From Mucor racemosus (lineage: Eukaryota > Mucoromycota > Mucoromycetes > Mucorales > Mucoraceae), in assembly GCA_027405735.1 (NCBI GenBank), contig JAPEHQ010000009.1, positions 310,001-374,000 of the forward strand: a stretch of 64,000 nucleotides of DNA, given 5' to 3'. The first letter of the stretch is position 1; the number at the start of each line of letters is the position of its first letter. Shown piece by piece: positions 12,503 through 23,670 of the stretch. A program made the position numbers and the translations under genes. Below the pieces are notes generated by a model. That model was not told where the DNA came from, made no database searches, and saw only the letters and a program-made list of their open reading frames with translations.

Positions 12503-15500
12503 TTACATGGGAGAAAGCATAAAACTATTCTGTCTTGACCTCGATTGATGATCTGTCAACTTGTCAAAATGCTCTTCTAATTTGATCAACTTTTCCAACA
12601 AAGTTTGATTCATTTCTTCCAATCTGTCCAATCTTTCATTATCATCTTGTTCATCTGTTGATAAATCCAACGCTCGGTTTATAGGAAAGAAACCATAGTC
12701 GGCATTCTTCAAACATCCTGAAACATAAGATTCTGGTCCTGTGTATTCAGTTCTATCCTTGTTCCTGAGATGAACTAAAAAGAACAGATATTGCCTAAAT
12801 AAAGTAATGATTTGATATATAAATAGCTCTCTTTCTTTTTCTATAAATATATACATTGCTTACCAAATATTGTGATCATTTTTAACATGATCTTCAAAAC
12901 CCTTCTTTGCATGACGTTGGAACTCGACTGCAGGAATGCTACAAATGAAGCACGCTATTATATATTTGTTAGTGTATGGATAAAAAAAAAAAAAATTAGC
13001 TGGCTTTGAGTAACCTACAATTTTTCATATCTTGTTGAATTGATGATCTCTCTATATGGATAGGCATATGAGTAATCTATTTTAGATTATAATACTAAAA
13101 TGTTGCTCTTACCATCACGAAGATGTCCAAAGGTATCAAAAATAATACCGAAAATTGCATTCAATAAAAATACAACAACAACCAAATAAAACGACATTTC
13201 AAATGCTGTCCTCCATCCACTAGGTTTATGAAGTTCATCCGGTTCCAAAATGTCACCAATACCTCCACCAGACCTTACACTATGATGATCACAAATTGAG
13301 TACATTGTATAAATGTATTGTACCTTGTAGCACTTACCCATGTGAGAGAACTGTAACAAAACATTCCATTAATGACCCACAAAACAACCCTTTAGTATCA
13401 TCAAATTCCTTTCTGAAATACATGTAGGCTACAATGCTATGAATATAAATAACAATGATACCTAAAATAGCCTGTACAAGATGATTAGGATATAGATCAA
13501 GATAAATTTTACACTTTACATAACTTACCGTTCGAGAAATAGAATGTACATTCAAGGTAATACTAGAGATAACACCCTGCAAAATACTATCACGAAACAC
13601 AAAATCCAACAAATGTATAGAATAAAAACCTGGATGCATTAGACCAATTGCAGAAAAGACCACCATGAGGATATGATACAAGAATTTAGACTCTGTTAAT
13701 GTTGCCCAGATCAATGTTGTGCGAACATGAGATCCATGACGACGATTGATAAGCACAGGTAATTGAATAAAGTAGAATTCTGCTATTAATAACAACCAAA
13801 GACCAAAATGAACGAGACCTAACAAATACCAACACATGATAATGTCAATAGAAGGTTTTTGATATTGGACGTCATTTGTATTCATATCAAGTAGATCCGG
13901 GTATATCATCAATAGTACGTTCAAAAAAATAGATACGCCGTATGCAGATTCCCACCAAAAGGCACTATAATCAGTCAGAAACGATAAGTATTTACTATGT
14001 GCAACATGTGCTTGATTCTCAATCCTTTAAAGATGTGTTAGTTGATAATTTTATGCACAATACAAGTTAGTTTTAATGCTCACTCATAAATAATCATATC
14101 TGATTGTTGCACAAAATCCTCAATTTTACTCGAAGGTGATTCACTAAATATAATAAAAAATTGACATGAGCTCTATATACAGTTTTATACCATTCATTTC
14201 ATACCGTTTCACATTCCATAAGAACCTTTGTTTCGTCTCTTGTCTCAGATACTGACATATTTCAGGTATAGGAAACAATACTCGAGTCAGTTGTTTCTCT
14301 TGTCCATAATCCATTAGTATTTCAATCTTGCCTGTATGGCTCTGGAAGTAATCAAAAGCATCATTATTTTCGAAAAACATGGAACTTTGATCTTGATCTA
14401 TAGCTGGTGCTAATGTCATGACTAAAATACAGTATAAAAATCCACATTCTAGTTTTTCATATACATTTTTCGATTTAAGATTAGGTAAATGTTCTGTATA
14501 AATCATGTCCATGTTGTTTCTAACAGTTGTTAAATCTAGTGAGTCGATCATTTCCTTGTAAATGCTCTCGCTATTCTCAATGCCTCCTTCCAAAAGACTG
14601 AGTAAACATGTTACGACTTTAGACTTTATATACAAAATGTCAATCAAATATACATTTATCACATCTTATATCTTATATACCTTGAGTTCATTGACAAGCT
14701 TATAATCACAACTACTGTATGTTTCTCTCAAAATCGTATTTACAGGGTTGATAATCTTATTGTTAAAGATGGTTACTTGGTTTTCAAGACAGCCCTATAT
14801 GCAAGAATAAGTAAATATATTATATCCATAATATAACAACATACCTGCGCCAATTCGGTAATCGTGTCTAATACTTGTATAATAAGCTCTATATTTTGTT
14901 CATTACACAAAGGTACAATAGCATGAAAGTATTCGACTACATCTAACACAATATTAAAACTTTTGATATTATCAGGTTGTTTAGCCAAATACATTTGCAA
15001 ATGTAAGTTATGCCCCTCTACCATAAGTTGCAATGTTCTCATCGTATCTTGCATAACCTTGTAATCTTTTACTGATGAACCAAATTCTGATGTAGTTTCA
15101 CTGTTGGTAACCATCAATTGTGAGATTTCCTGATACAATTTATTGGTTTCTTTTGTCAAAGGCTGTTGATGCGGTTGTCGTCGATGATTGACATAAACAC
15201 TAGACGCTCTCTTTCGAGCCATTATATGATAGCTGTTCCTTTTATTAGCAGCAATAGGCATAGCATAACTTGATTCCATCAAGCTAATTGATTTACTCTT
15301 TTTACGTTTTGTAGTTGTGGTTGGTTTTTGTTGTTTTTGCTGCAAAAGGCTCTCCAACATGTGTTGTTGACGGTTCATTTTATACATTCTTCTTGTTAAA
15401 TAGATTTGAGAATCTTTGGATGAATTAATACCACTTTGTAAGCGTTGATGAAAGGAATAGAAGAATCTTTCTTCTCGTATACTATAAAAGTACTCTTCCA

Positions 15501-18500
15501 ATTTATCCTACAAAAAGCATTAATCCATTTTGAATATTTCATCATAGGAAGTCTTTCTTACCTGAACATTCTTATTTCCGCCATCTAATAACGATATTAA
15601 TAGCTTCAATGCAGCGTCAAATATACGTCTTCTTGGTGATGAGAGCAAATTCTGGGCTACCAAGGTACAACCCAAATCATTCAATGCATTCTGAGCCTTG
15701 ACCTTTTTCTTTTCTAATTCTTCATATCGACTTGGATTCTCGTTGGGATCAGTTTCAATCCTTTCTCGAATATACTGTCTAGAAACCTCTTCTAGTAATT
15801 TAATTGTAGCAACCTGATAGCGTTCTACTCGCTTATTGACCTTGGATGTAGTCATGGTTGAGAGATAAGCGATCAGCGATTCAATGCTACCATCTGTATC
15901 ATTTAGATTTGAATCTGACAAGCTAAAATGTGAGCCTATATAAAGTATAGCATATCCAATAGTTAGAGACGTGTCAAAAAGTTATGTTTATATTGTGCTT
16001 ACAAAGTCTTTCGAATTCTTGTTGTTGATATTGTTCAACCGCCTGGCTTGATTTGATTTGATTAAACAATGCTTGGAAACTTATATTGACTGTATCTTGA
16101 ATAGGAATCAAGCTACTGATCGATGAAAAAGTAGAATTTTGTTCTTGATGATGATGATTTCTAGTATATAATCTATTCAATGTCACTGTCGCCTCTTTCA
16201 AAGCATCTCTTAATTCTAGAGGACTCATGCTACCTCTGAATCCAGCTACATTAATCATACTATCTAAGCACGCTAAATTAGCCTGTAATGCTTTTTCGTC
16301 TTGATATGCAAGAGGTAATAACTTAACCGTTAAATCAACCAAATGTGAGTACCGATTAATCTCATGAGCTGCTATTTCAATCGAGATATGATACTCAAAA
16401 ATAGCTCTCAGAAATGCAAGCACGCCACGGAAAACAAATACATAGAAAGCAGAATATTCATCTTGTTGCTGTGATGATGATGCTAAATAGATACATTGAG
16501 TAACGGCTTCTTCAGACATTTGGATTAATTTAACAATATTTCCGTTATCATAAATAGGCGTTTCTGAAACTAATTCCACATCTTCTATGTAAATTGAAGC
16601 CAAAAATTTGAGCATCACTGATTTCAGATTAATACAAACATGATCATCGTGCACAATTTCATATATGTCTTGAATCGAAAAGATTGTACGTGCAAACGAT
16701 TGTCCGAATGTGTTTTCACCTTGACCACAAATAGCTAAAATGTTTATCAGATTGATGCAATAATCAGAATCATGCATATTCTTTAGTTTAAGCACACTAT
16801 CAAAAGGAACGTATTCTTGTCGATGGTCCATAAAGAATCGCATCACTATATCTTGATTTTTTTTAATAAATTTACCCTGTGTCTTCATAAGATCATGAAA
16901 CACAAGCAAATATTCTCCTTGGTGACCTTCTGATGTCTGCAGCAAACGAATAATATGCTCCTCTTTGATATGAACACTGAGATACAAGTTGTTGGAACAC
17001 AATTGCGCAAATGTTACGGCAATTTTGGGCGATAGTTCCGTTAAATGAATGAGTAGATCAATATTGGAAAGCACAAATTGGGTTTGGAGTTCCTTATCGT
17101 TTCTTGTGATGGTGCAAAGAAGATTGAGACATATATTGATTGTATCAATATATGCATGGTAATGTTTGGCAGTGATGTTTTGAAGTGATTCAAGTACATC
17201 CACCAAAAAATCACATGCATCCAGGCTTTTAAATATTCTGCAGTAGATGCTATCATCGTAAATTGATACACCATCTTTGTCCAATGGTACTGTGATCAAA
17301 CTTTGTAGATTTTGAGTGATATTTGATATTTGTGATAGATGTAAAAGGCATTGATCATCAATAAATCTGTTATCGTACACAATACTTTGTAGCAATGTTA
17401 ATTGTTGCTTTATGGTGTTATAAACTTCAGCTTGCTCAGGGTCTTTTAATACAACTGCATTTTCTACTTGCTTGAATAGTTCTATCGGTACATCAGATTA
17501 GTTAGTTTCTAAAAGCAAAAACCAGTATCTATTCTTACCTTGACTATCTGTGAATAATCTATGCATTACAACAATTGCAATTTCTTTCAATGGAGCATAC
17601 TGATATTTTAATATATCTTTTAATATAGGCATTAAACTTTCTTCTCGATCCCTGAGTTCTGTTTGTTCAAATACAGACAACATGAGCAGCAATCCTGATA
17701 CATTTGGAGAAGAATGATATTCTGCTGTTTTACTGAATACAATATTTCTTGTTAAGCATACTTTCATCTTACGAAAGCAATATGTAAAACTTACTTTTCT
17801 GTAACCACCTTCCATGTATTCGCCAATTTGGACATTCTTACTCGTAACCTTAGATCGAAAATCAAATCAAAGATATGCAAGATCTGAATCTTTGTGTTCA
17901 TAACAAATTGATTTTTCTCGGTCAAAACATATCTTTCGTGCCATTCTCTAGGCATTTCAGTATCGGTAATATATTTGTAATGTTCTTCATTTCTATCCAT
18001 ATGTAAAATTTTCAGTAATCATAATCCCCCCCCCCTACCAAATAGATTAACTAATGTACCTTGCATCTATACGTCCATCCAACACCTGAACAAGTGATCT
18101 AAATAAAATGCTTACATCCCTCGTCTTTTGAAAGAAGCCAAGACGCAATTGTGTATAAACCAGCTTTAAAACGGATGATAGAAACTTGATATCATCAGAA
18201 TTCTCGATAAACTAAATACGCTACATATTAAAACAACCTTCAAAGCATGTATTATGTTTACCAGACTTACTTCATGATGTCGTGTGTCTAAAAACTTGAA
18301 AACCCAACGTTTCAGGCTCTGGAAAAAATCAGCTTCGATTCCAAAAGATCCAAATGGATAGTATTCAGTATTGTTCTTGATGGATTGGGTATAAATCGTG
18401 TAATCTGTAAGTGCAACCTTTTCAAATTTCGATACATCTATATATAAAACTAATAAAAATGTTAATATTAGAGGAATTCTTTCCAGAGAGCCATCTACGG

Positions 18501-18622
18501 TTATTTTGGACCCTTCAAATTTGATGGATATTTGCGCTTTAAAACATTTTCATGCTTTTAAAAACAGTTATTTGTATATAAAAACATATATTTATAAAAC
18601 TCTGGCATCTGAACTATATCTA

Positions 18623-18660
<38 letters not shown>

Positions 18661-21600
18661 GTATATAGAAAAAAAAAATGCTTCCTCAAATTAGGAAAGG
18701 TTTTCAAAATGACCAAGCGTGATGCAGAAATTATTAAAATTGGTATGAATTGGCGTAAAATGATCAAAACCGATCTGAATCATCTTGGATTAATTTGAAT
18801 GGATTCAACTGACGTCTGGTTGTGTATAGAAATACACTGTGGTAATGTATCGCATGAATTGGTGTAAACAAATGCAAATGTACGTAAATTTTTGAAATGT
18901 GCGTAAATTAGTTCAAGGTGTTGTAAGTTAGTGCAAATTTTTGTATTTTGATGAAATGGTGTAGTTTATAATAACAAAAATACTTGGATATACTTTTTCA
19001 TATATCTGCCTATGTTAGGAGTTGTATTTTACAATTACTCGGCTTCAATACCTGCAAAAATCCTTTAAACGCAATGTCAAATATGAGAGTCCAAATAAAT
19101 AAACAGATGATATCTGCAGAGAATCCCCTATTGTGTACGTAAATTCCTGTATATTAGCTAGTCAGACATACCTCGTAAAAGATCACAAAACTTTGAGCGA
19201 AGTGTACAGGGTAATGCAGCATTTTTCAAACACAAGAGACAAACTTCTCTACTAATACACTGGCTTATAAAATCGTCTGTTTTGGTGTGTGATTCATTTG
19301 ATAAAGAGTATATTAAATCAAGTAAACTTTCCATGAACAGCAACATGTGTGGTTGTTGCAATAACAATTTGTTCAAATCACGCCATTCATCATTTACAAG
19401 TTTGATTTCAACATGTTTATCAACCACTTTTGTTTGTAATAAACATTCACCTTTCAAGCTAAACAATCGATCACTAACTTTTTCTCGATAAAGCATCAAA
19501 AGAGATGCTGTATCAACGCTTACGATAGATGAAGAGTTTTTGTTATACGGTGCTGGAGTAGCTACTTTTTGACATAATGCACTTAATAATCGAATGCAGG
19601 TTACTCGTTGTTGTGTATCTTGAATTGTGCCACCTTTCTTCAATTCATCTACAATTTCTTGAGTTCGTACAATAGACTTGTCAATCAATGATGTTACAAT
19701 GGATAATGTTATTATATTATGTTGTTCTACGACTTCCAATAGTCTTATCAGCATATCAGTAGCACCAACATTATACGAAAGATGTTCGATAAACAAGGCA
19801 ATGCCCTTTTCACCAGCTTTATTGAAGACATAGAGCTGATTCTCTCTTCCTGGACTCTCAATCTCCTCATCTTCTTGAAGAATAGCAGTTGTACGAATAA
19901 GAAAAACACGCAAAAGATGATAACACAATGTTAAAATATCTTGAAGCTCTGTATTCAGTAATAGCTCTGATCTGGTCACCTCCTTCTCATTACTATCTGA
20001 CGAAGCAGTATTATTGTCGCTGTTGAAAGGCTTTTGACGTTGAAGCTTTTCTCTAATTTTTCTTCTTTTGGCAAGGTTAAACGGCACAACAATCATATCA
20101 ATTACCGTTTTAATAATGCCAATGTCGCGAAGAAGTATTTGATGATATTCAATAGGCAATCCTACCCGCTTTAAAGGATCTGTCTCTTTGCTTTTTGTAC
20201 AGAATCTGATCAATGCTTTCAAAATATCGGAAATAGATTCATATTCTCCTTGTTGAATAGGGAAACTAACACTTGTATCCTTGTTGATGACTCTCGACTG
20301 ACAGAGATAATGCTGTAATGATGGCATCATTTCATTAGCAAAATTGAATGTATCAGTCAATTCTTGATCTACTAGAGTAATTGAGAAACAATCATGATAA
20401 TACAGGTCTTGAGCAGCAGAAATTCCGAAATAGGCAGTTTCTGATGAATCTGGTAATGTATCATTAATCATATCAACATCAAAATAATCAAGCTGTTGTT
20501 GTTGACTTCCCATAATGTTGGAAAATAAAGACTCGGTTGAAGTAAATCTTTCGTGTTGTTTCAATGGTAAACTGGGTACATTCAGAGGATTTCTTTTAGT
20601 GGTCTTGGTATCATTCACAGACAAAGATGAAGAAGAGGGATCAGATATAGTAAACTTTGGTATATCAGTTGTAGTAATACTAGCATTTTCATCATCTTCA
20701 TTAGAGGCGGCATGCATCCAACAGTCTGTCAATACATGTTTAATACGGAGAAATGAACCATACGGTATTCCAGTTATGGGAGGTGCAGACACAGGTATCA
20801 ATTGGAAAAGTGTACTATCTTGACTTGAATCAAAAGGACAAGGTGGATTTTTGACCAATTTAAGTGCCAAACAAGTTTTTCCGGTAGTTGGGTCAATGCG
20901 GATATTACTGGGATCAATGGAGAGGTAAGATCTAGTTGCTACATGTCGAATTCGAATTGATTTTCTCCAGCGAACTTTAGATCCTCGAGAAATGTCAACA
21001 TTTTCAATCTATATATTTGATGAATAAATTGCGTTTTATTGTCCATAATTTGAAACATACCTCCCAAAATGCTTGTGCAGAGTCTGTTTCTTTGGGATCT
21101 AAAGGATTGATAATATGTTTCTTGAGCATTACCACATCATTGCTGTATAAACAATATTAGCAAACAATCTTTCTATAAACAAATGCCGAACAATATTTAC
21201 CCATAAATGGACGGTGCTTCTAAATAAGATTCCATTTCCTTGTGATAAAACCTCACATATTGTCCCGAGTTAGTATATTTTATATGTTTAGTATCTTGAT
21301 CTGATGTAGAAGAGTAATGCCTTCTCATTGTCCAAGAGGATATGCGAGTATGTGAATAAACTTCGTAGTTTGAAATGCCATTACTACTGGAGTAATCAAC
21401 GTTGAGATATCCTTCAGGCCTTACACATTGCAGTGCAACTGTTTCGCCCACTCTTATCACATCGCCAACAAATCTTATTCTATAACGAGGCATAATTCTA
21501 AAATAACCCACAAATTCACTCGACAAATTGACCTGTAATCGATGTTGAGTACTATTATAACAAGTTTTGCCTGTCACTGTCAGATATTTCTTAAAATGCT

Positions 21601-22078
21601 GATTAAATAATTGAATGACTTGACCATAAACGACAGGTTTTCCTAATAGCCGACGCTTCTCGGCTTCATTTTGAGATATTTCCTTGTCAGCCTTTTGTTG
21701 CAGCAATAGCAACTGCTCTAATTCTTCTACACTGGCTTCACATGAAAGACTCTCTATATCATCATCTCCAATAAATGTTTCGAGCTCCTTTTGTGCGGCA
21801 TGAGATTGTTGTGGTTCCAATCTGAAAATACTGGTACCCAAAGCATCGTGTGTTGAGAGAAAGGATTGCTGAGAAGAGGGCCGTACACAGGCTCGAGTCT
21901 CTAATGGATTCTCGGCTGTAAGTATGTTTTGATTTTGATCATAGAAAAATAGTTCATCACCAAGTCGAAAAATGGCTTCATGCGGTCGGTCATTTTTAAG
22001 ATTAGACGTTGATGTTGTTATTGCTGCTGCTGCTGCTGCTGTTGCTGCTGTAGTTAGCGTTGCAGCATGAACAGGCAT
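12503..22078 (-). CDS. IP3 receptor-like intracellular Ca2+ release channel, 19 exons, 2609 aa
   Basis: Exons (5' to 3'): 22078-21201, 21142-21061, 21008-19172, 18437-18271, 18211-18060, 17992-17795, 17732-17539, 17481-16003, 15935-15562, 15507-14845, 14794-14681, 14623-14205, 14143-14084, 14024-13529, 13471-13338, 13279-13113, 13051-13019, 12954-12864 and 12794-12503. They total 7830 nt with every phase closing, close to animal IP3R length (about 2700). Seen: N-terminal beta-trefoil/MIR region (about 35-440, e.g. GSFLRIKHVLTDCWMHA), RIH armadillo regions, a second RIH block (NALNDLG...ISLLDGGN) and RIH-associated region, then six-helix channel (about 2215-2475). The filter is SGGGIGD (residues 2419-2425), S6 is NAIFGIIFDTFGHLRD, followed by a linker zinc site (CFIC ... 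FEDHVKNDH), the EYTGPESYV motif and a Leu-rich C-terminal coiled coil. Such tetramers release Ca2+ from ER or vacuole. Pore and C-terminus match IP3R more than RyR. IP3 contact residues look degenerate (see findings). Intron 3 is unusually long. Confidence 0.93.
18438..19171 (-). other. 734-nt intron of the IP3R-like gene with a T35 tract and degenerate short repeats
   Basis: All other introns of this gene are about 45-70 nt. This one holds a run of 35 T at 18625-18659 (poly-A on the gene's own strand). Between about 18730 and 18970 it has several imperfect repeats of a unit like GCGTAAATTNGTNCAAA. Splice ends are GTATGT and TATAG and keep frame (phase 1). The poly-A next to unrelated sequence suggests a retroposed insertion in gene orientation; I found no convincing target-site duplication. 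Confidence 0.5.
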
Positions 22079-22685
22079 AATTCTAGATATGAGATGGTAC
22101 TAGAGAAAAGGAAAAAAGGCAGTAACGAGGTTCTGTAGTACACCAACATACCAAACGGAATGTTAAAATGTGCTTCATATTACAGTGCAGTGATTCGCTG
22201 AATTAGGGTATCTTTTCAAGCTTGATACGTCTCAAAACGTAATAAAGTCTCTGCGTCTATATCTCTGCATTTTTTGCATCTTTTCTATATAATTTTAACC
22301 ATTTAACTGCCAAAATAACGATCCTTCAACATATGATAAAAAATGGCCAAGCGTCGGAGAAGCAAGATTTCATAAAATCTTCTGATTTTGCATAATCTTT
22401 AAAGGATTTCCCTATGTGGTTGAAATGTATAAACTAATATATTTATTATATCATGTTGTTATTCAACATCTTAAGTGTGATATATATATTTTATTTCTGA
22501 AAAAACTTTACTATAGTGTATATTTTTCATTGCTGAAAACAGAAGGGTGCACATTTTTTATATTTTTTTAAATGAATATTTAGATGCCGAAAATTGGTGT
22601 GATGATGGTGAGTAGTAGAATCCCTTTTGTTTACACGCTTTCCAGTAAATTTTTCTTGGTTCTTTTTCAATATAATTTATCGAAA
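22079..22685. promoter_or_regulatory. Shared divergent promoter region, IP3R-like / TRAPPC1
   Basis: 607 bp between the two start codons, which point away from each other. AT-rich, no coding potential apart from a 34-codon in-frame extension of TRAPPC1 that I do not use. No TATA box can be assigned with certainty. Confidence 0.45.
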
Positions 22686-23520
22686 ATGACTATTCACAAC
22701 CTTTATATCTTTGATCGCCACTGTCAGTGCATTTACTTTCAAAAATGGAGCCATAACAACAAGTCTAATAACGCCAGCACCAACTTGACCTCCTCTAATA
22801 ATACTAGTAATAACAATAGTCAACTCGGAAATTCTGGTAGTCGTTTAGGTGGTTTAGCAACATCCTCTTCACGTTTCTCTACCTCAAGTGCTACATCTTC
22901 AAATGCAGCAGAAAGCTCGCCTAGTTTGATACGTAGTGGAGAAGATACAACAAACCAACTTCAGACAACTGGCATCACACAACAAAGTGGTTTAGCTGCA
23001 GGAAGTGTTATTTCTATTGAAGAAGAAGCTAAACTTGTCTATGGTGTTGTGTTGTCATTACGTAACTTTGTCCGTAAATTGAGTGGAAAGTAAGTATTTC
23101 AATATTTCAAGAAACTGCAAGCTACATTTCTAACCAATATAAAATAGTCAAGATGGCTTTATTTCATACAAAACTTCGACATATCGTTTACATTATTACG
23201 AAACACCCACTGGCCTTAAATTCGTCATGAATTCAGACCCTAATACAGAGAGTTTAAGATTAGTTCTCAAGCAAATCCATGTTCAATTGTACGTAGAATT
23301 TGTAGTCAAAAATGGATTAATGCGATTTGATGATACCCGTTGGGAAATTAGTCAAGGATTTTTACAAAGTTCTCAACCAGCAGCACAAGATGATACAAAT
23401 ACAACAACTACTGCAACAACATCTAGTGTATTACCCCCTCCTCCTCCAGGAAATATTTCAAATGAACTTTTTAGAATTGCTGTAGATAGATTTATTCGTA
23501 GCTTAAAGTCATTTGAATAA
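22686..23520 (+). CDS. BET5: TRAPP complex core subunit Bet5/TRAPPC1, 2 exons, 258 aa
   Basis: Exons are 22686-23089 and 23148-23520 (GTAAGT...ATAG). TRAPPC1 is a longin-fold subunit of the TRAPP core that acts as GEF for Ypt1/Rab1 in ER-Golgi traffic. The N-terminus MTIHNLYIFDRHCQCIYFQ is the family hallmark (first beta strands, IFDRHC). EEEAKLVYGVVLSLRNFVRK, ISYKTSTYRLHYYETPTGLKF and the final helix FRIAVDRFIRSLKSFE complete the longin fold. It is longer than yeast Bet5 (159 aa) because of a Ser/Asn/Thr-rich insert at about residues 22-110 and a Thr/Pro-rich insert near 220-240, both in loops. The start is the Met of MTIHN; an upstream in-frame ATG (22584) would add residues not found in the family. 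Confidence 0.9.
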
Positions 23521-23551
23521 ACTCAATGTACTAGTAGTAGAATATTAACAA

Positions 23552-23590
<39 letters not shown>

Positions 23591-23594
23591 TGTG
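23552..23594. repeat. (TG)n microsatellite
   Basis: About 14 uninterrupted TG units followed by TA and a few more, in the 150-bp gap between the convergent TRAPPC1 and Rrn5-like genes. Confidence 0.95.
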
Positions 23595-23670
23595 GAACGT
23601 ATTATGTACTTGTTGTAATGGGTGAGACTTGGGTTATATATAAGATAATAGAGGGTATATGTGTATTATT

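Noticed and set aside
18506..18767. Small frames with poly-Phe or poly-Lys around 18.6 kb
   Set aside because: Both are translations of the T35 tract inside an intron.
18438..19171. Possibility that the IP3R-like locus is two genes split at the long intron
   Set aside because: Frame and homology run straight across (FCDLLR to DVSKFEKVALTDY) at the equivalent place in animal IP3R, and no start or stop with gene ends is visible there.
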